In this document: piece after piece, positions 11,732 through 22,769 of the stretch
Layout of the letters: each line of letters begins with the position of its first letter
Position numbering within the stretch: the first letter of the stretch is position 1
Origin: Proteles cristata cristata
Taxonomy: Eukaryota > Chordata > Mammalia > Carnivora > Hyaenidae
Direction of reading: 5' to 3'
NCBI GenBank assembly: GCA_017311185.1
Contig: JAESUZ010002713.1
Location: forward strand, 1 to 64,000
DNA length: 64,000 bases
Position numbers and translations under genes: made by a program
Notes under the pieces: generated by a model
Told to the model about the DNA's origin: nothing
Databases searched by the model: none
The model's input: the letters and a program-made list of their open reading frames with translations, nothing else

Positions 11732-13133
11732 GGTAGTAATGTCTCTGACATTAGTCATAGCAACATTTTTCTAGATATGTCTCCTGAGGCAAGGGAAACA
11801 AAAGCAAAAATCAACTATTGGGACTACATCAAAACAAAAGAGCTTCTTCACAGTGAAGGAAACCATCAACAAAATTAAAAGGCAACCTACTAAATGGAGA
11901 AGGTACTTGCAAATGACATAAAAGTGTTCATATCCAAAAATATATAGGGAACTTACACAACTCAACACTCCCAAAACAAATCTAACTTTAAAAAAAAGGA
12001 GAAGACATGAACAGACATTTCTCCAAAAACATCCAGATGGCCAAACAAACATGAAAAGGTGCTCAACATTACTCATCATCAGGAAAATGCAAATCAAAAC
12101 TAACAGTGAGATATCATCTCACACCTGTCATCATGGCTAAAATAAAAAAAACAAGAAACAACAAGTGTTGGTGACGATGTGGAGAAAAAAGAACCTTGTA
12201 CACTGTTGGTAGGAATGCAAGCTGGTGCAGCCACTGTGAAAAACAACATGGAGCTTCCTCATAAAGTTAAAAATAGAAATTCTATGATTCAGTAATCCTG
12301 CTACTGGGTATTTATCCACAAAATGTGAAAACACTAATTCAAAGGGATACACGTACCTCTATGTTTATAGTAGCAATATTTACAGTATAATTGCAGTATA
12401 AATTATGTAATTTCCAAATTATGGAAGCAGCCCAAGTGTCCATTGATAGATGAATGGAGAAAGAAGACATGGTGTATGTATACAATGGAATATTACACAG
12501 CCATAAAAATGAATGAAATCTTGGGGCACCTGGGTGACTCAGTCGGTTAATTATCCAACTTCGGCTCAGGTCATGATCTCACGGTTCGTGCGTTCGAGCC
12601 CCGCGTTGGGCTCTGTACTGACAGCCAGCTCAGAGCCTGGAGCCTGCTTCAGATTCTGTGTCTCCCTCTCTCTCTGACTCTCCGCTGCTCACACTGTCTC
12701 TCTCTCTCTCTCAGAAATAAATAAAACATTAGAAAAAAAGTTTTTTACATGAATAAAATCTTACCACTTGCAATAGCATGGATGGAGCTAGAGAGTATCA
12801 TGCTGAATGAAGAAAGTTGGTCAGAGAAAGATAAATGCCATATGATTTCACTCATATGTGGAATTTAAGAAAGAAAATAAATGAGCAAAGGGGGGAAAGA
12901 GAGAGAGAAGCAAACCAAGAAACAGACTCTTAACTGGAGAGAACATATTGGTGGTTACCAGAAGGGGGGTGGGTGGGCAAATGGGTGAAAGGGGTGATGG
13001 GAATTAAAGAGTGCACTTGTGATGACCAAACGGTGAGGTATGGAAGTGTGGAATCACTATATTGTACACCTGAAACTAATGTAACATTGTGTGTTAACTG
13101 TTGGAATTAAAATTAAAAAAAAAAAAAAAGAAA
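11732..13133 (+). mobile_element. 5'-truncated carnivore L1 with 18-bp TSD
   Basis: Begins inside the last part of ORF2 ('taatgtctctgacattagtc', 'ctagatatgtctcctgaggc') and ends in the 3' UTR ('gtacacctgaaactaatgta') and poly-A near 13114-13129. Flanked by an 18-bp duplication with two mismatches: GAAAATTCTGTACCTTTA at 11714-11731 and GAAAATTGTGTACCCTTA at 13134-13151. About 1.18 kb without the nested SINE. Same family as the L1 at 24107-27570, whose 26094 start point it parallels. Frames are broken; not mobile. Confidence 0.95.
12523..12748 (+). mobile_element. Felid SINE nested in the L1
   Basis: Interrupts the L1 3' region. Target duplication ATGAATGAAATCTT at 12509-12522 and ATGAATAAAATCTT at 12749-12762, one mismatch. 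It belongs to the typical type with 'cagattctgtgtctccctct' and 'cagaaataaataaaacatta'. It is younger than the L1. Confidence 0.97.
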
Positions 13134-13234
13134 GAAAATTGTGTACCCTTAAGTCACTAGTGTTCGCACTCCCTAGATTATGGTCTCAAAGCTCTTTCAT
13201 GTACAATACTGTGTTTGCTCTTTTCAACAACTCT

Positions 13235-13350
13235 GGAAGCAGGTCTGGTCTCCAACCTGGCTTTGCCCCTAGCTGGCAGTGCTACCTTAGTTCTCTTAAA
13301 CACTCTAAACTGAGGTTTTACCATCTGGGAAGGAAGGACAGTGATGGTAG
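13235..13350 (+). mobile_element. MIR SINE fragment
   Basis: 'tggctttgcccctagctggc', 'ctaccttagttctcttaaac' and 'aggttttaccatctgggaag' follow the diverged MIR core. Confidence 0.5.
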
Positions 13351-13414
13351 AAAAAGGGAGGAATAGAGGCAGTCATGGCCACACAGCTGTGCCACTCTGT
13401 CGATGGGCAGAGCA

Positions 13415-13530
13415 GGGGGTGACGAGCCTATGTACAGAGAAGCAGAGGGAAGCTCGGGACATGGAGGGGCTCGCCCAAGACCCCCTGCTAGGAATGTGCC
13501 GAGCTGGGAGCTAAACCCACATCATCTGAT
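13415..13530 (-). mobile_element. MIR SINE fragment
   Basis: 'ggggctcgcccaagaccccc', 'agctgggagctaaacccaca' is the reverse complement of the MIR tRNA half (the usual 'gagctgggattcgaaccca'). Confidence 0.55.
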
Positions 13531-13959
13531 GGGAAGTGCATCCTTTCCCCTGAAAGTTCGTGGCCCCCCGTTGTTCATGAAACCGCTTCAGGGCGGTGAG
13601 TGTGGCTTGCTTTCCCAAGGGATCCCGGCAGCTGCCGTCACAAGCAGCCTCTGCTGCAGGTGCATTAGCTCACCAAGAACATCTGGATGCTCTTCATGGC
13701 AGCTTTGAAAGGAAATTTTCCCCATTCTGCTGGCATGATTGCACAGAAGGTTTGGAAAAGCGCAATTCGGAGCGCTTCGGCTGCTGATTCCCCTAAACAA
13801 GGACATGTATTTGGCGTGTTGCCTGAGGCCCGATAGTGTGTGTTGAACTACAGGCTATGTTGTGGTTGAAATGATGAGGATTTAAGTGCTGATACCTGGC
13901 CCCAGTGATATAAGGGAGGATATGTTTCTATTCAGTATAATGGTTTGGAGAAGGAGCCA

Positions 13960-14030
13960 GCAGGGAAGGAAGAAGGGGGAGAGAGAGAGAGAAAGAAGGA
14001 AAAGTTGCAGGAGGGAAAGGATTCTCAGAT
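13960..14030. repeat. GA-rich low-complexity tract
   Basis: Purine-only run dominated by GA, GGA and GAAA units. It creates artificial Glu/Lys/Arg-rich frames on the plus strand and Leu/Ser/Pro-rich frames on the minus strand. Confidence 0.8.
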
Positions 14031-14740
14031 AAAGAAAGAGAATACAAACCAAATTTCTTCCAAAGAATGTAAAATGAGCCTGTTTCTGAGTCATCTGTGT
14101 CTGAAAGTGAGCCCATTTCCTTCACATTGGAACCTAGGTACCAGCCTTAAACAAAATCGTAACATAAGCACCGTTGGCTACTTGCATCAACGTTTTTACT
14201 CTTGTTCTGCCTTCTGAAGCCCCTTCTTCCCGTCCTCGCTTGGGCTTGTGTAGCCCCCACCTCCTGGCATGGGATTCCTCTTTTCCTGTGCCTCATTCTC
14301 CATCCAAATGCAACTGATCACAACTCAGGGTGACGGGGAAAAGCAAACTGAGTGCGATCAATTCGCACTCCATTGTTAATAACAGACGGCCTTCCTGAGG
14401 TACTCATGACTTAAGAGTCATTACATTCTATGTGATAAACTGTAGAAAAGTTTCCACCAGGCTCTGAACCAGTTTATCTCCACCAAAGCAAATCACTACT
14501 TTGATCTCAAAATCCCAACCTCAATATGTATTTAAACACCAACGCGCTGGAGAAAACAGGCCTATTGACTACCTACAATGGGACAGGTGCTGTGCTGAGT
14601 ATTAACTGGGGAGAGAGAAGGAATCCATGCTCATATGACAGAAAAAGGACCAACAGCTTTCACTGAGGGCATAAGTCGGTCACCCAGGCTGGTCCTGGTG
14701 ACCATTTGCTGGTCCACCGCCCTGTAAATGTCAGAGGAAG

Positions 14741-14775
14741 AGGAGGAGGAGGAGGAGGAGGAGGAGGAGGAGGAG
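14741..14775. repeat. (AGG)n microsatellite
   Basis: About twelve uninterrupted AGG units followed by a degenerate GGA-rich tail to about 14796. Trinucleotide arrays of this length are commonly length-polymorphic. Confidence 0.95.
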
Positions 14776-15109
14776 AGGGAGGAAGGGAAGGAAAGAGACT
14801 CCAAGGCTAATAAGACAAGGCTTCTAGCTCCATTTTGTCAGAGACCCTTCTGTTCCCACTGGTTTTATCCCCCATTACCTGCCTGTCCCTGGAGGAATTT
14901 GAGTTAACTAACCCTGGTCTAGGAAGATATTCATATAATACATACTAGTGCCAAGATTATTTTACAATACTGAAAATGTTTGTTAAAATGTCAGATTAAG
15001 TGACACAACTTAAAAGTACAAAATTGGAAAATGGGCTTCCTGAGACCATAAAGGAAACACAAAGGTGGCTATTTTTGGTCCACTTGTTGTATTTTCTCCT
15101 GCTAAAATT

Positions 15110-15290
15110 TTTAGGAGACCTAGATTCTAGCTCTCATTCTGTATTACTATAAGCTGTGTTACTTCAGACTAGTTACTTCACCTCTCTGAGCCTGTTTCCT
15201 TATCTGTAAGAAGAGAGGCTTGGATTTGATCATCTTCAGTCTCTCTAGTCAAATACTGTTCCAATGCTATGATTCTCTGCTGATCTCACA
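15110..15290 (+). mobile_element. MIR SINE
   Basis: 'gtgttacttcagactagtta', 'cttcacctctctgagcctgt', 'ttccttatctgtaagaagag' and a diverged tail ('ccaatgctatgattctctgc'). Confidence 0.8.
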
Positions 15291-15973
15291 GACTTCAGTG
15301 AGATTTTAATAAAGGAGCTTGGCATAGTTCACTGGTTACATGACTCAGGAATCCGTCTCAAAGAAACACAAAATAAAGGTTGTCAGAAAAAACAGCAGAC
15401 TTTCATTTCCTGGGTAAAATGCTTCCCCTAGGACCAAAGAATGTCCATGTGTTAATTCCTGTGACAAAGATGGGAACTATAGAAGAGTCAAAATCAATGA
15501 AAAGCATAGTGGATCATACATAGGATACTTCTATAGGTAAAGATTTATGTGCGTTCAATGTTTTCTGAAACCAAAAAAGAAACCCCAAGTTCAAAAGAAT
15601 TTTAAAAGTTATTCCTTGTGTTTCAGATCCCAAGATCTCCAAAGAAAAAGATGGCACGTTTCATCAGGCTGCATTGACGGCTCTCCAAGAGGGTCAGTCC
15701 GTTTTTGCAGCCTAAGACTAGGGTTCAGTGTGAAGTGCTGACCACAGAAAGGGGGATCCATGCCTTGCTAGAGGGTGGTGCGACTATGGCCAGGGAGAGA
15801 GACTCAGAAATTCCTTGGAAGTGAATGTCTGTTTCAAGGGGAAAAGGAATGGTAAGCATCCTGGGTGAAATTTACACGTGAAACTAACTGGGGACAAGAC
15901 AGTACAGGGGCCCGCTGCTGGTGAGCTCCTGGTAAATGGACCAGCGCCGGACCCCCAGGTGTTAGCCTGCTCG

Positions 15974-16019
15974 GTGTCCACCACCTCTCCAGACAGCCAT
16001 CAGTGTCCACCACCTCTCC
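15974..16019. repeat. Short direct duplication, 29-bp period
   Basis: GTGTCCACCACCTCTCC occurs exactly at 15974-15990 and again at 16003-16019, separated by 12 bases. A small local tandem duplication. Confidence 0.9.
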
Positions 16020-16124
16020 TCCATCCCATGTATGGAGGAAAGAGAGTGAAAGGACTAATTAGGTTCATCAAATACCAGCTAGAATGTTAGAACCAGAAGA
16101 AAAATCTGGAGGCTTCCTAGTCTC

Positions 16125-16260
16125 TCACTCTCTCATTACACAGATGAGGAAATGAGACTCTGTGAGGAAAGGTGACTTGGCCAAGGTCAAGCAGCTCTCC
16201 ACTGGCATAAGTCCTCTGGAACCCAGGTCTTCAGACTTCCAGTGAAGTTTACTTTTCAGC
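16125..16260 (-). mobile_element. MIR SINE
   Basis: 'ttacacagatgaggaaatga', 'gactctgtgaggaaaggtga', 'cttggccaaggtcaagcagc', 'ggaacccaggtcttcagact': a clear reverse MIR. Confidence 0.85.
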
Positions 16261-17113
16261 ACAGCAGATCTCTAGGTTGAAAACACTTCTGAGTGACCAA
16301 ACCCTCAGAACGTTCCTGCATGTGTACAGTACAATACAAGCCCATTGGCATCATCCTGAGTAATATTCCAATGGTATTGATAATTCACTCTTTCCTTCCT
16401 CAGCAGACTCTTTGTCTAAGGAATGCTCTTATAATTCACTGCTGTGATACGCAAAGTTCAATGTGTCATATTTACTCTTATTTTATCCCTAAAATGTCTG
16501 GGCTGGGAGTTGAGTCCTGGAGACAGTTGCAAAACTAAACCGATGCAGGTTATGCACTGGTGGGGACCATGTGTGACCAGGGATGGCAAAAGTTACTACC
16601 AGGGCAGGAAAGGTACTTTTGTCACGGCCATGGGTTAACCGGTCAAAAGGAGAGAATTGAGGCGCCCCCCACCCCAAGCTGGCTCTGAGACCAATAGGAC
16701 GTGGCCACTGATGTGGAGAAGGAAGGCAAAAGAAAACAATTACATTTCCTTACAACTTGCAGCCCCTTGGCAACTCCTTGAGACAGAAAGAGTGACCTTC
16801 CTCTAGGAGCTCAGCTGCCTCGATGTTAATACTTTAGCTTAACGTTAGCCCGGCCTCCAGGATCCTGTAAGTCTCCTTAACATACAAAAATTCCTTTGGA
16901 AATGTCCTTTGTCTCAACCATCCAACATCTATGTTAGCAATCATCCTTCATGGATATGGGCCACTGATGTGCATCTAAAGGATCTCATGACTAAGATTTT
17001 ACTAGAAAATAGTAAATGACCTTTTCCTAAGAACACCTATCTCCTCAAGGCCCACCTTGCTTCCAGATTCCTTCGAGCCCCAAGCTCACCCTAACTCCCT
17101 CTCAACTTGAAAG

Positions 17114-17120
17114 TATATAA
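17114..17120 (+). promoter_or_regulatory. TATA box of the solo LTR
   Basis: TATATAA within the LTR, placed at the usual U3 position upstream of the polyadenylation signal. Activity is not implied. Confidence 0.55.
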
Positions 17121-17182
17121 TCAGTCACTCCTCACAATCCCAGCGCAGCTCTTTCTGCCCATGGGTCCTATCGCTGTGCTTT

Positions 17183-17188
17183 AATAAA
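17183..17188 (+). other. Polyadenylation signal of the solo LTR
   Basis: AATAAA in 'gctttaataaaatcatcctt', 67 bases from the 3' end of the LTR, consistent with an R-region signal. Confidence 0.55.
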
Positions 17189-17255
17189 ATCATCCTTTTT
17201 GCACCAAAGACACCTCAAGAATTCTTTCTTGACTGTTCATTCCCAAACCCCAACA

Positions 17256-17644
17256 TTTTCATATCAGCCACCACCTCAGTTAAGGTCTCAATCAATTCCT
17301 AAGAGAAAAGGTCTGTAGAAATCCCAACAATCCGAGATGCGAGAATGATATCAGCTATAGCTACAATGCAGTTCAGTCCTAACGTAAACAAATATTCACC
17401 CTCCCTTTCTCCCTACCTTTTTATTTATTTATAAATATATACCTATTTATTTATTGCTGCCCACCCCCATCTCCAAAATCTCTCTGCCTTGACAAATAGG
17501 TTTTCCCTATTTGCAGTAGAAAAAAGAAAGGACATATGACAAGGGGTCCACTTCAGCTCTTGCTACCTGACCCAGTTTGACCAGGTATGTCCCATCTAGG
17601 TCCTCATTCTGGATGTGTTGTTGCAGCTTCTCAGATGAATCAGT
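17256..17644. other. Unassigned sequence, partly TTTA-rich
   Basis: Includes an AT-rich TTTATTTA tract near 17420-17452. No gene or named repeat recognised. Confidence 0.5.
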
Positions 17645-17720
17645 CTCTCAAGGTCTCCATTTCCTCATCTATAAAACAGACTCGATCACTCCAGATTCCT
17701 AACTGTAACATTCCCAAGAT
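17645..17720 (+). mobile_element. Possible MIR remnant
   Basis: 'tctccatttcctcatctata' and 'aaacagactcgatcactcca' resemble the MIR core. Short; weak support. Confidence 0.4.
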
Positions 17721-17836
17721 TTAGTAACATTTTTCTGATCTTACAAGTGCAAAGACACTTGTCGTTGTTTATTGGATGTATAAAACTGTAAAAAGAATGA
17801 AAGATAAAGTTACTTATTTTTAAAAAGTTAACTCTG

Positions 17837-18040
17837 GGGGCACCTGGGTGGCTCAGTTGGTTGAGTGTCCGGCTTTGGGTCAAGTCATGATCTCACAGTT
17901 CATGGGTTCGAGCCCCGCGTCGGGCTCTGTGTTGACAGCTAGCTCAGAGCCTGGAACCTGTCTTCGGATTCTGTGTCTTCCTTTCTCTCTGACCCTCCTC
18001 TACTCATGCTTTCTCTGTCTCTCTCTCTCTCTCAAAAAAA
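17837..18040 (+). mobile_element. Felid tRNA-derived SINE
   Basis: Full-length plus-strand copy with a GGTTCGAGCCCCGCGTCGGG body. Target duplication GTTAACTCTG at 17827-17836 and GTTAATTCTG at 18041-18050. The A-tail is short. Confidence 0.97.
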
Positions 18041-18050
18041 GTTAATTCTG

Positions 18051-19160
18051 TCCTTGTAATAATGTATCCCGAACAATTTTACTTTATTCTACCCTCACTA
18101 TCAATGACATGAGAACACAGGAAACATCTGAAGTTCTGGCCAAAAACCTGAAGAGAACAAAATCTGGCCCAGAGCGAGATCAACGTTGGGTTCACTGGCA
18201 ATCAGCAGATGAAGGTCCTTTGACACAGATACAACCTGAATGAGACTGAAGACAGACCAGTTCTGCAACATAGAGTAAATCAGGGGACAGCCACAGGTGT
18301 CAGAGGTGGCTACTGTTGGCCCTCTACCCATCTCTCCACCTATTCATCTTTCCACTCATTCTTTTATTTTCCTGACAACTTAAAGTAGTTTATCGAAGTT
18401 ATTAAGCAACCTCCCAAAATGTTCAAACATGTCTTTGCTATGAAGACATGTTACTAGGGGTTACAAGTGGCAACGAAAAACATTGCAACACTAGGTATGA
18501 TGTACCTCCTTTTCTGGAGAATTACAAGTCAGTCCACATTTGGAACTCAAGCCACAACATAGTCAACAATCGAGATGAAGGAAATGCCCATAAAGAACCA
18601 GTTGCAAAAGGAAAATACTATCAAAAGTAGTCATGGATGCATGGACATATACCGATTCCCCTTCCCAGAGACCGAGAGAGAGAGAGAAGGAAAGGGCTGT
18701 TTAGTTTTCCTCTAACTGTATTCACCAAGCCTCTCATTAGACATGCTCGTTCAATGTTTAATATTTGTCTTGTTCACAAACTTGTATGTTATTCTGTGGA
18801 TTTGAGAAATTTAAAAACATATAGGCTAGACCACTCCAAGATTCACACTTTGGTAAGGCTCAAAGAATTGAGTGGTCTGGGGTTGTGCGTTTCACACACA
18901 CAGAGAAAGGTCAGTCTTGTTCCCCGGCCAGAGTCATCGAGCCAAGTTTCCCCCGCGGTACTGCATCGATCTTAGACACATGAGCAAATGGGAAAATCCA
19001 CACAGAGGTTATTTGTTCCACAAGAAGCAGCAGATGTGACACAACTTTAAAATTCTAATGATTTTACCACAGCCCTGAACTTCTGGCCAGAAAAGGCAGC
19101 CATAGAAATGCCGTTACCTCCCTGCTTCTGCCAAGAGCCTAAAATCAGCAGTCCTGCCTC

Positions 19161-19162
<2 letters not shown>
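18051..19162. other. Unassigned unique-looking sequence
   Basis: No repeat or gene recognised. Frames up to 112 codons (18637-18975) have no known domain and include a GA-rich arginine stretch that looks like low complexity. Confidence 0.5.

Positions 19163-19213
<51 letters not shown>
19163..19213. repeat. (GT)n microsatellite, about 25 units
   Basis: A pure GT run of 51 bases. The longest perfect dinucleotide array in the window and likely to vary in length. Confidence 0.97.
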
Positions 19214-19215
<2 letters not shown>

Positions 19216-19404
19216 ACTGCACCTCTAGTGAGCCATCCCTATTCCACAGCTTGCTAATGGGAAGGGCAGTTCTTTCTTCTTCCCTTCCTCCCTCTCAGTT
19301 GCAGCAGTATCCGCACAAGTTACTTGCACCAAGTTCAAGCTATTATGTGCGTATTGAATAAATAGCATGTGTCTGGCTTGATAGCTTAGCAAATGCCTGC
19401 CTCA

Positions 19405-19800
19405 CCTGCACATTACCATCACCTGCGAAGCTTTAAGAAAAATGAGAACATGCCAGCACCCAATCTCTGAGAGATTCTGATTTAATCGGTCTGTTGTGGG
19501 ACTCTGGCAACAGTATTTAAAAAAAAATTTTTTTTTACCGATTATTTTTTTGAGAGACACAGAGACAGAAAATTAGCAGGGAAGAGGCAGAGAGAGGGGT
19601 GACACAGAATGTGAAGCAGGCTCCAGGCTCTGAGGTGTCGGGACAGAGCCCAGCGCGGGGCTCGAACCCACAAATGTGAAATCATGACCTGAGCCGAAGT
19701 CGGATGCTTACCGACGGAGCCAGCCAGGCGCCCCAAGGCAGCAGTATTTCTCAGAGTTCCCCTGGTGTTGGTAATGTGCAGCCAGGGCTGCGAGCACTCC
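19405..19800 (+). mobile_element. MER5A-type hAT DNA transposon, split by a SINE
   Basis: Left part: 'ttaccatcacctgcgaagct', 'tctctgagagattctgattt', 'aatcggtctgttgtgggact'. Right part after the SINE: 'agttcccctggtgttggtaa', 'tgtgcagccagggctgcgag'. Together they follow the MER5A/MER5A1 non-autonomous hAT-Charlie consensus. No transposase is present, as is normal for this family. Confidence 0.8.
19519..19734 (-). mobile_element. Felid SINE nested in MER5A
   Basis: Reverse-strand copy. 13-bp duplication GGCAACAGTATTT at 19506-19518 and GGCAGCAGTATTT at 19737-19749, one mismatch. Confidence 0.96.
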
Positions 19801-20934
19801 CACCCTCAAACTAAGTACTGGAAATGCAGAAATGAACATGGGCGGCATGGTCTCCCCCCTCTAACAGAGGGTGCATCTTTGGCTTATTTGTAACTGGCAT
19901 GAACACTCCATCTTGGGTAAAGCAATCACCAATCTGGGCTTTGCCGACATTGTACAGAACAAAAGTCATCGTGGTTAGAAATATGCACTATCTACTAGCC
20001 TAATAAATGGCCCTGCACAGTTATTTAAAAATTTCTCTGATACGTTTCACTGAGTGTGTCTTACAGATACTGTTCCTCTTGTTCTTGCAGCAGAAGCCGT
20101 CTGTGTAGGAAATGCTGGTGGCCGCTCCCCGCTCTGCAAAGCTCTCCCAGCACCTAGAGCTAGTGCAACGCGCACAAGGACACGGGCTGTTAATCTTGCT
20201 CGGCCGAAGTAACCCAGCGGAGCCGATCACAAACGGAACATAAATGTTGTCACAGGAGACATGCCTGGTGAAGTGCTTATGACTAAAGTGTTTATAAAAC
20301 ATAACTTCCAGTACTATTCTTAATCACACGGGAGAGATTAAAAATAGCCCCTATTATGTTTTTGTCCCCTACCCCTTAGAGCAGGAGTCAGTGATATTTC
20401 CACCAGCTAGGTGTCTGGCTAGTCGTGGGAAAAACCCCAAGAGTGCTATATCCGAGGGGTGCTGGTGTGCTTCTGGTACCTCCAGACAGGAGAGAGGGTG
20501 AGGGCTTCCTGTCCCTTTCCCCCTGCGTCCCAACCACCATCATCGTCACCTCCGACTTTCTCTACAAGAACTGATGCCTGCCTCAGTGGCCATGTTTGCC
20601 CGTAAGTTCTCTGTTGGCTGGACTCCTACCCGCCAAGCCCAGCCTGCTTGCTTTCAGCCTCCCCTATAGAACCAGTGGCCAGTGAAAGGAAACCCCACAC
20701 TGGGGCCCGGAGTAGCAATTCTGGGGACAAACGTTCTCAAGGCAGCCTTCCTATACTCCCTGCCTCCCGTTGCCCCGTCGGGATGCAACTCATACAAAGA
20801 GACCCTCTCATAACCGGGAAAGAGATTTTTGTCTCCATCCCCCTCATCAGGGTTCATCCCTAGTGTTAATGTTGTCTGGGGCCTCAATATAACTGATGGC
20901 GCTCAGCCAGAAGTGCAACTATTAAAAGTCATCA
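19801..20934. other. Unassigned sequence with a CpG-dense patch
   Basis: Repeat-free to the eye for about 1.1 kb. The CpG cluster at 20098-20236 is listed separately. Overlapping frames of 60-98 codons have no recognised domain, and the longest continues into the SINE at 20935. Confidence 0.5.
20098..20236. other. CpG-dense patch, too short for a standard CpG island
   Basis: Eleven CpG dinucleotides in 139 bases, far denser than neighbouring non-SINE sequence. Directly upstream is a pyrimidine tract ending TTGTTCTTGCAG (20079-20090), a good-looking 3' splice-site context, and an open stretch of about 40 codons follows it on the plus strand. No matching downstream donor or known protein was recognised. 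It may be a regulatory element, an old exon, or chance. Confidence 0.5.
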
Positions 20935-21151
20935 GGAGTGGCACCTGGGTGGCCCAGTCAGTAAAGCAGCCGACTTTGGCCCAGGTCATGATCCGCAGTT
21001 CAAAGTTACAGCTCCACATCAGGCTCTGTGCTGACAGCTCAGAGCCGGGAGCCTGCTTCGAATTCTGTCCCTCTCTCTGCCCCTCCCCTGCTCTCACTCT
21101 GTCTCTCTCTCTCTTTCAAAAATAAACAAACTTGAAAAAAAATTTTTTTTT
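20935..21151 (+). mobile_element. Felid tRNA-derived SINE
   Basis: Plus-strand copy with a diverged head ('cctgggtggcccagtcagta'). Short duplication AAGTCATCA at 20926-20934 and AAGTTATCA at 21152-21160. In tandem orientation with the next SINE, 44 bases away. Confidence 0.95.
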
Positions 21152-21195
21152 AAGTTATCAATTAAGTGAACTAACTGTTAAATATACACTTTATC

Positions 21196-21418
21196 GGGGT
21201 GCCTGGGTGGCTCAGTCGGCTAAGCCTCCGACTTCGGCTCAGGGCATGATCTCACAGTTCATGGGTTCGAGCCCAGCCTCAGGCTCTGTGCTGACAGCCA
21301 GCTCAGAGCCTGGAGCCTGTTTCAGATTCTGTGTCTTCCTCTCTCTCTAACCCTCCCCTGCTCATGCTCTCTCTCTCTCTCAGAAATAAATAAAACACTG
21401 AAAAAAATATTTTAAAAA
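21196..21418 (+). mobile_element. Felid tRNA-derived SINE
   Basis: Plus-strand, full length, with the 'cagattctgtgtcttcctct' body. Imperfect duplication around AATATACACTTTATC (21181-21195) and ATATACATTCTATC (21422-21435). Confidence 0.96.
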
Positions 21419-21435
21419 AATATATACATTCTATC

Positions 21436-21803
21436 CTCCTGACTTGATAAATACATACCCTCAGAATGAAAATGTTTATTCTCTCCTCTTTCGCTATTGA
21501 ACTGAATTCCATTTGTAGTATTTTCTATATTTATCATGATTTCAACCTATACCCACTCTCAATGGTATAAAATATTAAAATTTAATTGATTCAAAGTATA
21601 CAAACCTTGGGAATGTTTTTTATCAAAACTTTAAGTTACATGTTCAAAAAATAAATTTGTTTATGCTTTTGTACATGTTCAAAATTATATATTCAGATTA
21701 CGAGGCAAAATATAAATTTTAACTAATGAATAGCAAAATGAGAAATTAAAAGTTTTAAAATCATGCTGAAATGATAAAATTTGCACTTTTGGAAACTTCT
21801 CTA
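21436..21803. other. AT-rich unassigned sequence
   Basis: Strongly AT-rich, with no frame or repeat recognised. Confidence 0.5.
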
Positions 21804-21821
21804 AATCCTAACAAATATTTT

Positions 21822-22024
21822 ATTTATTTATTTATTTATTCTGAGAGAGACAGAGAGAGAGTGCAAGTTGGGGAGGGGCAGAGAGAGAGGGGGGGACAGA
21901 GGATCCAAAGTAGGCTCTGTGCTGACATCAGAGAGCCTGATGCAGGGCTTGAACTCACAAACCATGAGATCATGACCTGAGTCAAAGTCAGAAGCTTAAC
22001 TGACTGAGTCAGCCAGGAGCCCCA
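21822..22024 (-). mobile_element. Felid tRNA-derived SINE
   Basis: Reverse-strand copy with a TTTA-repeat tail at 21821-21840. Target duplication AATCCTAACAAATATTTT (21804-21821) and AATCTTAATAAGTATTTT (22025-22042), three mismatches in 18, indicating an older insertion. Confidence 0.95.
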
Positions 22025-22042
22025 AATCTTAATAAGTATTTT

Positions 22043-22769
22043 TTTTTAATTTCACATATTTGGAATTATAGGATTCAGTCTCAGTCCAGTTGCTGAGCAA
22101 AGAATCAGCATCATTCATCATGTATGTGATACTTACATCTACATACATATAAATTTAACATGGTGATTTTTTTTCTTTACTATTTGTAATCATTCTTCAG
22201 CTGCCATGTGCAATCATTACAAATACTACAGTAAGTTCTGACTATCTCTGGTACAAAACAAAGAAAAGAAGAAAATAAACATTTGGCACTACTGGCAAAT
22301 GATAAATAAGAATTTATTGTATTCAGGCTGTCTGAGGGGAAGAATTTGGTGAGTTACTTTTTCTTTTCTTTCACTAAGTGCTTCTGCCATTCAAATTCTC
22401 TCAGCACCCTAAAGAAAGCAGTGTGTGCCTCTGAAATCCTCAGGGGCACCTGCTACAAATTTTTATGGCACTCAAATGTAGTAGTATTTTGTAACGTTTG
22501 ATTCTAGAACACAGCGTGAGTCACAGAGAATGTTTTGGTTGTAGATCCTGCTGTATCAGCAGGGAACATCAGATCTCAACTGACAGAGGCAATCCTGCCC
22601 ATGTGCTCCTCAATAAACTCATATGTGTGTTTGTGTGTATGTTCCGTTCAAGTGTGGGGCCCAGAGCAGAGACCCCTCTGGCCCAGGCCTCTTACCAGTT
22701 ACCAAAGGGGTTGAGCTAGAAGAATCTCTGAACTACAGCAGGAGAAAGATTGCCTAATTTAAAAATGTT
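22043..22769. other. Unassigned unique-looking sequence
   Basis: No gene or repeat recognised. A 73-codon frame at 22498-22719 has no known domain. Confidence 0.5.

Larger units (their letters stand above)
13531..15109. other. Mostly unique sequence with simple repeats
   Basis: No gene recognised. CpG content at 13540-13790 is a little raised (for example AATTCGGAGCGCTTCGG near 13765). Includes a purine-rich tract (about 13960-14030) and an AGG microsatellite, listed separately. Confidence 0.5.
15291..16619. other. Mostly unassigned sequence with a MIR and a small duplication
   Basis: No gene recognised. Contains the MIR at 16125-16260 and a 29-bp-period direct duplication at 15974-16019. 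Frames up to 81 codons lack any known domain. Confidence 0.5.
16620..17255 (+). mobile_element. Probable solo LTR of an endogenous retrovirus (ERV1-like)
   Basis: A 636-bp block starting TGTCACGGCC and ending CCCCAACA, the TG...CA form of retroviral LTRs. In the last quarter it has a TATA box (17114-17120) and, about 65 bases on, a polyadenylation signal AATAAA (17183-17188), then 'cctcaagaattctttcttga', a 3' end I associate with carnivore class I ERV LTRs. The flanks give only a weak 4-bp duplication (CTTT/TTTT). No gag, pol or env remnant lies next to it, so it is read as a solo LTR left by recombination. Exact ends are inferred. Confidence 0.65.

Noticed and set aside
13945..14217. 90-codon Glu/Lys/Arg-rich frame
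   Set aside because: Composition comes from the GA-rich low-complexity tract.
20090..20220. Possible coding exon after a splice-acceptor-like sequence
   Set aside because: About 40 codons only, no recognised protein, no partner exon; kept only as a CpG-patch finding.
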